From positions 1 to 10,318 of the forward strand of contig JAIVIG010000153.1 of the NCBI GenBank assembly GCA_020200675.1: a stretch of 10,318 bases of DNA, read 5' to 3'. The position numbers and the translations under genes were made by a program. The DNA is from Actinomycetota bacterium. GTDB taxonomy: Bacteria; Actinomycetota; Rubrobacteria; Rubrobacterales; Rubrobacteraceae. Within the stretch, counting starts at the first letter, position 1; each line of letters begins with the position of its first letter. Of this stretch, positions 1 through 5,147 are shown in pieces. A model generated the notes under the pieces. It saw only the letters and a program-made list of their open reading frames with translations. It was not told the origin of the DNA and made no database searches.

Positions 1-29
1 GTGTTGCCTGACATGCTGAAATGCTGAGA

Positions 30-44
30 GCCGCCGCAGGCGGC
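30..44. other. GC-rich hairpin upstream of ssrA
   Basis: GCCGCC and GGCGGC pair around a three-base loop. The hairpin sits before the tmRNA promoter and could end an upstream transcript, but no T-tract follows, so a terminator role is a guess. No reading frame crosses bases 1-97 convincingly. Confidence 0.3.
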
Positions 45-78
45 GTGCTGACCAGCTTTAAAATCCCCTCCAAAATGG

Positions 79-84
79 TAGAAT
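79..84 (+). promoter_or_regulatory. -10 box of the tmRNA promoter
   Basis: TAGAAT matches the consensus -10 at five of six bases and lies 13 bases before the mature 5' end of the tmRNA, which leaves room for a short processed leader. No good -35 box is visible at the usual distance; the TTTAA stretch near 57-61 is the only AT-rich candidate. Confidence 0.45.
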
Positions 85-97
85 ATCTGCTCTACAA

Positions 98-449
98 GGG
101 GGCGCATAGGCTTCGACGGGAGTGGTCAGCGTCCTGTGAGACGAGCCGAGTTTGCTGGAGACTCGTAAAACGCCGGCAGCAAAAGATACACGCCAACGAT
201 GAAATGGCTCTGGCTGCTTAACTAAAAGGTAGCCCATCGGTCCGGGCGGCCCACGGCCCGGTTCCCGGTGTCATTGAGTGGGCTCACCCTCAGCGTTCTG
301 GCCCGGAGCACCGAGGGGACATTCAACGGGCTAGGCCTCTCGGCGGCGCCCCGGTCCGTCGCAGCAGGCGAGACTAAACTGGGAGCTACGCTCGTAGAAT
401 CTCACGGACGGCGCGCTCGCGGACGCGGGTTCGAATCCCGCCGCCTCCA
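98..449 (+). ncRNA. ssrA: transfer-messenger RNA (tmRNA)
   Basis: This RNA rescues stalled ribosomes: it enters like alanyl-tRNA with SmpB, then templates a degradation tag. The 5' end has the tRNA-like GGGGGCGCA followed by the conserved GGCTTCGACGGG. The 3' end has a T-arm with GGGTTCGAATCCCG and an acceptor strand (442-448) that pairs with 98-104 through seven pairs, one of them G-U. The CCA end is not encoded. The tag reading frame sits near 199-222 and reads ANDEMALAA then TAA, ending in the usual ALAA recognised by ClpXP-type proteases. The GC-rich stretch between the tag stop and the T-arm should hold the pseudoknots. It is a standard one-piece tmRNA of normal length. smpB is not visible here; it may lie left of the window. 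Confidence 0.95.
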
Positions 450-454
450 CTAGA

Positions 455-484
455 GAAGCCCCGACCGAACAGGGTCGGGGCTTC
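455..484 (+). terminator. Terminator hairpin after ssrA
   Basis: GAAGCCCCGACC (455-466) pairs perfectly with GGTCGGGGCTTC (473-484), a 12-bp stem with a six-base loop. The sequence that follows is only mildly T-rich (gtcgttt). It lies five bases after the tmRNA acceptor and 17 bases before the stop codon of the converging dehydrogenase gene, so it could serve both strands. Confidence 0.8.
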
Positions 485-501
485 GTCGTTTCCAGCTTCG
501 C

Positions 502-1515
502 CTACGCCATGGTCAGGACGACGCGACCGCGCAGGCGGCGCTCGTGCATCTCGTCGAGGACGTCGGCGGCGTCTTCGAGGGGACGCTTGGCAATTTGGGG
601 GCGTACGTCGTGGGTGGCGGCGAACTGGAGGGCGTCACGGATGTCCTTACGCGAGCCGGAGGGGGAGCCGATAAGGTGACGGCGCGCACCGATCAGGTCC
701 ATCGGGCTCACGGAGATCTCGCCCGCCGCGGCTCCCAGGACCGCGAGCGTGCCGTCGGGTGCGAGGCCGGGCAGGGCGTCGGTCATTGGCCTCGTGGACG
801 GCGCGGTGGCGAGGATGACGTTCGCCCCGCCCTCCCAGTCGAGGAGCGCCTCGGAGAGTGCCGTGCCTTCCTCGGAGATGAACCGCTCGGCGCCGAGCTC
901 CTTAGCTTCGTCCTCCTTGTCCGGGCTGCTGGAGAGGACGGCGACGCGGGCGCCCATCGCCTTCGCGTAGAGCACACCGAGGTGCCCCAGGCCCCCGAGC
1001 CCGATCACGGCGACCCTGTCGCCCGGCTCGAAGTCGGCGTTTCTCAGGCCGTTGTAGACGGTTAGGCCGGCGCACATGAGGGGGGCGGCGTCGGCGAAGT
1101 CCAGGACGTCGGGGATGGGGGCGACGTAGGCAGCGGGGGCGAGCATGAACTCGGCGTAGCCGCCGTCTGTGGTAACCCCCGTGATTTGCGGCGCAACCTG
1201 GCACAGCACCTCGTCGCCGCGCGTGCACTGCTCGCAATGGCCGCACGAGGAGTAGAGCCAGGGCATCCCGACGCGGGCTCCCGTCTCCGGCCACGCGACG
1301 CCCTCGCCAACCTCCTCGATCACGCCCGCGACCTCGTGGCCAGGTACGAGCGGGAACTCGACGAACGGGAACGCGCCTTGCAAGACGGCCAGGTCACTAT
1401 GGCACACACCGCAAGCGTGAACCCGGATCAGGACCTGACCTGGACCGGGGGAGGGCCTCTCGCGCTCCTCGACGGCTACCTCGCCGTTCTGCTCCTTTAT
1501 GACTACCGCCTTCAT
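502..1515 (-). CDS. Zinc-dependent alcohol dehydrogenase (MDR family)
   Basis: This is a 337-residue cytoplasmic medium-chain dehydrogenase that oxidises alcohols or reduces aldehydes. Catalytic-zinc ligands are visible: Cys38 in GVCHSD, His60-Glu61 in PGHE, and Cys148 in PLMCAGLT. The structural-zinc lobe has Cys91, Cys94, Cys97 and Cys105. The nucleotide-binding loop is GLGGLGHLG at 172-180. At the end of the second Rossmann strand, where NAD enzymes carry Asp or Glu, this protein has a run of Ser (VLSSSPDK). That pattern is known in the YahK/CAD-like branch and suggests NADP(H); this is inference. The frame is open eight codons further upstream, but a GAGGAGGT ribosome site lies seven to eight bases before the ATG at 1515, and MKAVV is the typical family N-terminus. 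The gene is monocistronic and divergent from murI. The true substrate cannot be read from sequence. Confidence 0.9.
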   Translation of the reverse strand: MKAVVIKEQNGEVAVEERERPSPGPGQVLIRVHACGVCHSDLAVLQGAFPFVEFPLVPGHEVAGVIEEVGEGVAWPETGARVGMPWLYSSCGHCEQCTRGDEVLCQVAPQITGVTTDGGYAEFMLAPAAYVAPIPDVLDFADAAPLMCAGLTVYNGLRNADFEPGDRVAVIGLGGLGHLGVLYAKAMGARVAVLSSSPDKEDEAKELGAERFISEEGTALSEALLDWEGGANVILATAPSTRPMTDALPGLAPDGTLAVLGAAAGEISVSPMDLIGARRHLIGSPSGSRKDIRDALQFAATHDVRPQIAKRPLEDAADVLDEMHERRLRGRVVLTMA

Positions 1516-1634
1516 TACACGACCTCCTCTTTTAGCCAAAGAACGGGGCCAATCTTAACCGGTGGCTCGGGCTCGAACCAGAGACCGCCGCCCGATCGGT
1601 AGGTGCCACAGGCATATAACGCGCGCCGAGCGGA

Positions 1635-1640
1635 TATAAT
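1635..1640 (+). promoter_or_regulatory. Consensus -10 box of murI, leaderless configuration
   Basis: A perfect TATAAT ends nine bases before the GTG start of murI. Transcription would begin at or within a base or two of the start codon, so the mRNA should have almost no leader. No Shine-Dalgarno sequence lies in the eight intervening bases. The -35 region (about 1612-1617) is poor. GGCATATAA at 1610-1618 and ATATAATGCC at 1634-1643 form an imperfect inverted repeat around the promoter. Confidence 0.7.
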
Positions 1641-1648
1641 GCCGTCCC

Positions 1649-2461
1649 GTGAGCGACCCGCGTCCCATAGGTGTCTTCGATTCGGGGGTCGGCGGTCTGA
1701 CGGTGCTCTCGGAGATCCGGGACCGGCTGCCCTACGAGCATATTGTGTACTTCGGGGATACGGCCCGGGTGCCTTACGGGGTGCGCGACCTCACCGAGGT
1801 CAGGTGGTTCGCGTTCGAGATCATCCGCTACCTCATCGGCCTGGACGTGAAGCTGGTCGTGATCGCCTGCAACACCGCGACGGCGGCGGGGCTCAAGGCG
1901 GCGCAGCGGTCGTTCGACGTTCCCATAGTGGGGGTCATCGAGCCGGGCGCGCGCGCGGCGGTCGAGGAGACGCGCAACCGGCACGTAGGGGTCCTGGCGA
2001 CGGAGGGCACGGTCGCTAGCGGGGCATACCGCCGGGCCGTACACAACCTCGACGCCGGGGTGGACGTATACGAGCAGGCCGCGCCCTCTTTCGTGCCGCT
2101 CATCGAACGCGGCGTCGTGGACGGCCCTGAACTGGAGAAGGTCGCCCGGGGCTACCTCGCCCCGCTCAAGGAGGAGGGTGTGGACGCGGTAATTCTGGGG
2201 TGTACGCACTACCCCTTGATCTCCGCTCCCATCAACCGGATATTGGGTCCGGAGGTACGCCTGATCTCCTCCGCCGGACAGACCGCCCTGGAGGTGGGAC
2301 GCATACTCTCCCGCCGCGGCTACCTCAGGCGTCCCAAACACGCCGAGGACGAGGGCCTCTCGTCCTACGTGTGCAGCGCCGACCCCAAAGAGTTCGCGGC
2401 TCTAGGCAGCCGTTTCCTCGAAGAAGAGATAGAGGCCGCCGTCCCCGCCGCCGTGTTCTAG
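1649..2461 (+). CDS. murI: Glutamate racemase
   Basis: The enzyme interconverts L- and D-glutamate without cofactor in the cytoplasm, supplying D-Glu for MurD and peptidoglycan. It is 270 residues, normal for the family. The N-terminus PIGVFDSGVGGLTV carries the conserved Asp11-Ser12. The two catalytic cysteines are Cys74 in VIACNTATA and Cys185 in ILGCTHYPL; GDTARVPYG at 36-44 and the GVIEPGA turn near 95-101 are also family landmarks. The GTG at 1649 is chosen because the family N-terminus begins directly there and no earlier start has a ribosome site. Translation is probably leaderless, given the -10 box at 1635-1640. The C-terminal tail after about residue 245 is Glu- and Ala-rich and unlikely to be catalytic. 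tRNA genes follow within 45 bases. Confidence 0.95.
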   Translation: MSDPRPIGVFDSGVGGLTVLSEIRDRLPYEHIVYFGDTARVPYGVRDLTEVRWFAFEIIRYLIGLDVKLVVIACNTATAAGLKAAQRSFDVPIVGVIEPGARAAVEETRNRHVGVLATEGTVASGAYRRAVHNLDAGVDVYEQAAPSFVPLIERGVVDGPELEKVARGYLAPLKEEGVDAVILGCTHYPLISAPINRILGPEVRLISSAGQTALEVGRILSRRGYLRRPKHAEDEGLSSYVCSADPKEFAALGSRFLEEEIEAAVPAAVF

Positions 2462-2485
2462 ACATCTCTCGCACTCTGGTATACT
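2459..2485 (+). promoter_or_regulatory. Promoter of the tRNA-Pro/Gly/Arg array
   Basis: TAGACA (2459-2464, five of six to consensus) and TATACT (2480-2485, five of six) are separated by 15 bases, slightly short. The -35 box overlaps the murI stop codon TAG. The first tRNA begins 17 bases after the -10 box, which suits a short processed leader. Confidence 0.55.
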
Positions 2486-2501
2486 CCCTGCGGGTCTCGG
2501 A

Positions 2502-2578
<77 letters not shown>

Positions 2579-2589
2579 GAAGCCGGCGT

Positions 2590-2663
<74 letters not shown>

Positions 2664-2712
2664 CGCGGCGCCGGCAGCGGTTCCACGCCGATACCCAACC
2701 GGAGTCCCCTAA

Positions 2713-2755
2713 GCGCCCGTAGCTCAGCAGGACAGAGCAGCGGACTTCTAATCCG
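2713..2755 (+). pseudogene. 5' half of tRNA-Arg (TCT), broken after the anticodon arm
   Basis: The acceptor 5' strand GCGCCCG, the D-arm (AGCTCAGCAGGACAGAGC) and the anticodon loop CTTCTAA with anticodon TCT are normal. The anticodon stem pairs for four bases (CGGA/TCCG), then the sequence departs: the fifth pair would be G-G, and no T-arm of standard geometry and no CGGGCGC acceptor strand follow. The stretch 2756-2795 contains TCCTG and CAGGA around a ten-base loop, which is not a proper T-loop. I read this as a tRNA cut near the anticodon loop, a known crossover region for tyrosine recombinases, with the 3' half lost or replaced. An intact copy should exist elsewhere in the genome. Confidence 0.75.
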
Positions 2756-2810
2756 GCTTCGGTTGTCCTGATTCGTCCTACAGGATCACGGCATGTGGCT
2801 TAGATAAGGC

Positions 2811-2845
2811 AAGAACCCGGCCCACGATAGGAGCCGAGTTCTTTT
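2811..2845 (+). terminator. Rho-independent terminator of the tRNA array
   Basis: AAGAACCCGGC (2811-2821) pairs with GCCGAGTTCTT (2833-2843) through ten of eleven positions around an 11-base loop, and the descending arm runs into TTTT. It is the classic form and lies just beyond the broken tRNA-Arg. It could instead belong to the integrated sequence. The rest of 2756-2894 shows no gene. Confidence 0.7.
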
Positions 2846-2894
2846 GCGTTCGGGTCTGTCCTAAGCTCTACTGCTGCCGTTATTGCTGCCACGG

Positions 2895-3186
2895 CTACTT
2901 GCCTTGGCGCTCCTTCCACCGGCGCCATCGACTGGTGTTAGCACAACTCTTGGTGCAATACTTCTGCTTACCCGATTCTGGGACAAACGTTCCTCCGCAG
3001 CCGGGACACTCCACCATTGGAGCCCGATCAACAATTACCTGAGCGAATCTTATATACGCTAGGGATAGCAAGTTCGGGGGCTTGATTGAAAGCAAGAAGC
3101 GATCCGGGCTGCTGGAGCTTACGCCTAACGCGGCAGGGACCACACCATGAGAGCATCCCTCAAGCGCTTCCGTAACCTGCTCACTT
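2895..3186 (-). pseudogene. C-terminal zinc-ribbon gene fragment cut by a MITE-like element
   Basis: The last 40 residues (2895-3017) carry ECPGCGGTF and KQKYCTKSCAN, a four-cysteine CxxC...CxxxC module, followed by a basic Arg/Trp/Lys tail. Before it lies a hydrophobic stretch (PPNLLSLAYIRFAQVIVDRA). This order, a 'P-x-NLL' segment then a C-terminal zinc ribbon ending in basic residues, is seen in uncharacterised bacterial proteins of about 200 residues. The frame meets the terminal inverted repeat of the element at 3187, so the native N-terminus is missing. The frame stays open through the element but that part has no protein-like character. A Met at 3017 could start a 40-residue stand-alone ribbon, but no ribosome site is evident. 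Function unknown. Confidence 0.55.
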
Positions 3187-3202
3187 ACAGGACTTACGCG
3201 GT
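3187..3202 (+). repeat. Left terminal inverted repeat of the MITE-like element
   Basis: ACAGGACTTACGCGGT, the exact reverse complement of 3522-3537. It contains the TAA stop of the internal minus-strand frame at 3194-3196. Confidence 0.9.
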
Positions 3203-3430
3203 GGCTCGTAGATGAGCGCGCCACGCGTGTAGGGGATTGGGGAAGTGAACTTCCGCGAGCGAGCGTGTCTGCGTCTGGCGCACGTCCAGGAGGATCAATC
3301 CGCTCACGTACAGCAGCCCGATCAGCGCGGCCGTGATCGGGCTGCCCACCCCGCTTATGCCGAGGCGGTCCAGCACGAGAGCGACTTGGGCGGCGAGGGG
3401 TTGGGTGGTACGATAGAGTTGAGACGCCAC
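3194..3430 (-). CDS. Truncated transposase-like protein inside the MITE-like element
   Basis: The frame has 78 residues. A GGAGG ribosome site (3438-3442) lies seven bases before a GTG at 3430, which I take as the start; the frame is open a further 12 codons upstream. The start ASQLYRTTQPLAAQVALVLDR, the hydrophobic segment PITAALIGLLYVSGLILLD and then QTQTRSLAEV resemble the N-terminal helical region of some DDE transposases. That likeness is my reading and is unverified. After SLAEV the sequence becomes low-information and stops in the terminal repeat. No DDE residues are present, so it cannot be catalytic. It fits an internal deletion that joined the 5' end of a transposase gene to the far end of the IS. 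Confidence 0.5.
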   Translation of the reverse strand: MASQLYRTTQPLAAQVALVLDRLGISGVGSPITAALIGLLYVSGLILLDVRQTQTRSLAEVHFPNPLHAWRAHLRATA

Positions 3431-3521
3431 GAGATAACCTCCACCGGGTACGAGTGGTTCGGGCAAACCTCATCGTATCCGGTTGTGGCGTCTCTCGGTT
3501 TTCGAGCCCGTGGATCATCCT

Positions 3522-3537
3522 ACCGCGTAAGTCCTGT
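3522..3537 (-). repeat. Right terminal inverted repeat of the MITE-like element
   Basis: ACCGCGTAAGTCCTGT, exact inverse of 3187-3202. The sequence after it (TAATAAGG) is AT-rich like the left flank. Confidence 0.9.
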
Positions 3538-3668
3538 TAATAAGGAAGGGCCAGGATCCTGATCGGGGTTTCGGTACCCTTTATGCCACCGGATTAGGAA
3601 ATTACTCGATCGGGTAAGAACATCGGCAGCAAAGTATAGCAGAGGAAGGAACGTGGTCCGGTCGCATA

Positions 3669-3752
3669 ATGGATAGGATTGCAAAAGAGGCCAAGAAGTA
3701 TCTTGAGAAGTCCGGAGGAACCTCGAAGAAGGGATCCAGCCGTAGTAAGTAG
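3669..3752 (+). CDS. Possible 27-residue Lys-rich small protein
   Basis: An ATG opens a short frame beginning MDRIAKEAKKYLEK, an amphipathic basic helix, then a Gly/Ser/Lys tail. Nothing at ribosome-site distance supports the start; the purine run GAGGAAGG lies about 20 bases upstream. The next codons after a short gap read AAKEFLK then stop in another frame, echoing the first helix. It may be a real small protein, or the leftover of one. The stretch between the MITE-like element and the gene at 3937 holds nothing else I can support. Function unknown. Confidence 0.25.
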   Translation: MDRIAKEAKKYLEKSGGTSKKGSSRSK

Positions 3753-3936
3753 AGGGCGGCCAAAGAGTTTTTGAAGTAACCACCGTTTACACTTGGGGTT
3801 CTCTAGGGTCGGTGTCTCTCGTCGGGAGGCCTCGGCCCTACGTCTTGCCAGTAACTGCTAGACGCATGCCCTTTGGTAAGCTAGGTAAGCTAGAGGCCCA
3901 GCGGGGCAAGGGCGCTCATAGGAGGTTGTTCGAAGG

Positions 3937-4335
3937 ATGGTTCCACAAGACGACAGGCGCCGGCCGCCGCTGTATTGGTTTCAACACGAACGCCTTGGGT
4001 ACGTACCGGTGCCTTTTCCTCCACTAGCGGGGGTACACCCGTTCTGTTTCTTCCGCTCTAGGGAGTACGCGAGAGAATTTTTGTACCACTGGGTACCAGC
4101 AGAAGGCATAGAAAGGCCGTGGACGAGCCAGGGTGTATACCGAAACGACTGGAGCATAGACGGGGACGACAACGCAGACCGACTGCTCGCAGTGTGCGAC
4201 GAAGCGACGCAAGAAGGCTACGAGAGTTTTCTTGTCGACCCGCCCCTGACCACTTTACAGGGTCTTGACGCCTCCCTAACGCGATCCCTCGTAGACGTGA
4301 AGAGCGTGATCGAAGGTGGGACACAGCCTGGGTAA
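3937..4335 (+). CDS. Hypothetical protein, 132 residues
   Basis: I do not recognise the family. The ATG at 3937 is preceded by GGAGG at 3921-3925, an 11-base gap at the long end of normal. The sequence looks like a folded cytoplasmic protein: PLYWFQHERLGYVPVPFPP opens an aromatic-rich N-terminus, GVHPFCFFRSREYAREFLYHW suggests a strand then a helix, and DNADRLLAVCDEATQEGYES followed by FLVDPPL suggests a helix then a strand. There is no signal peptide, membrane helix or obvious catalytic motif. The strand-helix layout with a 'screen-name residue then xREYA' turn recalls small proteins that bind others rather than enzymes; this is speculation. Two hairpins directly follow the stop. It lies inside the decayed island, yet the frame is intact with a plausible ribosome site, so it may still be expressed. 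Confidence 0.6.
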   Translation: MVPQDDRRRPPLYWFQHERLGYVPVPFPPLAGVHPFCFFRSREYAREFLYHWVPAEGIERPWTSQGVYRNDWSIDGDDNADRLLAVCDEATQEGYESFLVDPPLTTLQGLDASLTRSLVDVKSVIEGGTQPG

Positions 4336-4343
4336 GGATGGCC

Positions 4344-4379
4344 TAGTGGCCTCCACTAAACCGGGGGAAACTCCTCCCG
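4344..4379 (+). terminator. Two tandem hairpins after the 132-residue gene
   Basis: TAGTGG-CCT-CCACTA (4344-4358) is a perfect 6-bp stem. CGGGGG and CTCCCG (4362-4379) form a second six-pair stem with one G-U. They start nine bases after the stop at 4335. No T-tract follows, so termination is only likely. Confidence 0.35.
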
Positions 4380-4507
4380 ATTCACGTCGAGGACGAGCCG
4401 CCCCCTAGCCCTACGCGCAAGCTATTGTCACTGGCGTGCTCCTTTTCGGCAGCCTGGAATTCTCGGTGGTTGGTATCCTAGACCGGGACAACGTACAAGG
4501 AGGTCCG

Positions 4508-4771
4508 ATGCCGCTAAGCCCCGACCAAAGCCGGATCCTAGAGGGGTGGATGCGCTCGAAAGCGATCGTCCATTGCCCGCTTTGCGCAGACAGCAGCTGG
4601 AAATTCGCCGAGGCTTCCTACGTCAGGGCGCTCTTGGAACAAGGCGATACGGATCTCACCGAAGGCGGGGGGCTCGTGAGGGTCTCGTGCGGCAATTGCG
4701 GGTACGTGGCGCTCTTCGACGCCGAGACGCTGGGCATCCGAGGGTTGTGGGACCAGGGGAGAAGCCTGTGA
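4508..4771 (+). CDS. Small zinc-ribbon protein, 87 residues
   Basis: The protein carries two zinc knuckles, CPLC at 23-26 and CGNCGY at 61-66, separated by about 34 residues. The pattern CPxCxxxxW...VxCxNCGYxxLFxAxxLGI is that of a recurring group of small stand-alone zinc-ribbon proteins of unknown function found in bacteria and phages. The start at 4508 is chosen over an in-frame ATG at 4436 because AAGGAGGT ends just before it (4497-4504, a tight four-base gap). The N-terminal 20 residues (PLSPDQSRILEGWMRSKA) form a likely helix. It may bind a partner protein or nucleic acid; nothing shows which. It lies 172 bases after the hypothetical gene at 3937 and on the same strand. Confidence 0.7.
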   Translation: MPLSPDQSRILEGWMRSKAIVHCPLCADSSWKFAEASYVRALLEQGDTDLTEGGGLVRVSCGNCGYVALFDAETLGIRGLWDQGRSL

Positions 4772-4928
4772 CTCTCAAAGGGCCTGTCTCTTAGGGGTTG
4801 GGCCGAAGCCCCAGCGGAGCAAGGACCCCGGGTCGAGGTTGTGATCTCTTACTACGCGCCTTCCCGTATCGCTGCCCCCTCACCGCGTCCGCTACGAGCT
4901 GTCAAGCGCAACCGTCGCGTGGGATTAG

Positions 4929-5141
4929 AGGAAGGCGGCCATATCAGCTGCCCATCCTTGCGAACCCCGATTAAACCGCGTCGAAGGCACGCGTGTCCGG
5001 CAAGCAGCGGACATAGCCATAACTCTCGCTACCTACAGCCACGTCGTACCGGGCATGGGCAACCATACCGCCCGCGCCATGGAAGACGCCCTCGAAGAAG
5101 ACCTGCCAGAGGAGCCAGGTTCGGAAGACACGTTGTCGTGA
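4929..5141 (+). pseudogene. C-terminal remnant of a tyrosine recombinase (phage-type integrase)
   Basis: From about 5007 the frame reads ADIAITLATYSHVVPGMG, then a helical acidic tail ending at a TGA (5139-5141). This is the C-terminal box of phage-type integrases: the catalytic Tyr of TYSHV is encoded at 5034-5036 and the tail helix is typical. Immediately upstream the conserved 'RLGH' segment before 'xIxITL' is missing, and the frame is open only back to a TAG at 4926-4928, with no HxLRH box. The sequence just before the match looks frameshifted or short by several codons. The gene is therefore dead. It ends six bases before the converging stop of the restriction-modification remnant. It is the best evidence that the island arrived by site-specific recombination. 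The preceding 4772-4928 holds nothing I can name. Confidence 0.8.
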
Positions 5142-5147
5142 ACTTTC

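Larger units (their letters stand above)
3187..3537. mobile_element. MITE-like non-autonomous insertion sequence with 16-bp terminal inverted repeats
   Basis: ACAGGACTTACGCGGT at 3187-3202 is repeated exactly, in inverse orientation, at 3522-3537. The element is about 350 bp. If its ends are taken one base further in, TTA flanks both sides (3185-3187 and 3537-3539), a possible 3-bp target duplication of the TNA kind used by some IS5-group elements; the overlap with the repeat makes this uncertain. Inside is a minus-strand frame with its own ribosome site that resembles the start of a transposase and ends in the left repeat. The central catalytic part is absent, so the element could move only with a transposase supplied by a full-length relative. 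Family assignment is tentative. Confidence 0.8.

Noticed and set aside
544..1065. Long plus-strand open frame opposite the alcohol dehydrogenase
   Set aside because: It is the antisense shadow of a strongly conserved gene in high-GC DNA and has no family features or ribosome site.
1556..1605. On the minus strand GGTTCGAGCC and flanking bases look like the 3' half of a tRNA
   Set aside because: The T-stem has two mismatches and the presumed anticodon stem pairs at only about two of five positions; there is no acceptor match, so it is a chance likeness or too decayed to call.
3520..3783. Minus-strand open frame of 87 codons right of the MITE-like element
   Set aside because: Low-complexity translation with no recognisable motif and no ribosome site; it does not continue the zinc-ribbon gene convincingly.
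3812..4027. Plus-strand frame of 71 codons overlapping the gene at 3937
   Set aside because: It overlaps the better-supported 132-codon frame and lacks a clear ribosome site and protein-like composition.
4783..4792. CTGTCTCTTA resembles the first ten bases of the Tn5/IS50 end
   Set aside because: Ten bases only, with no inverted partner and no transposase of that family in the window.
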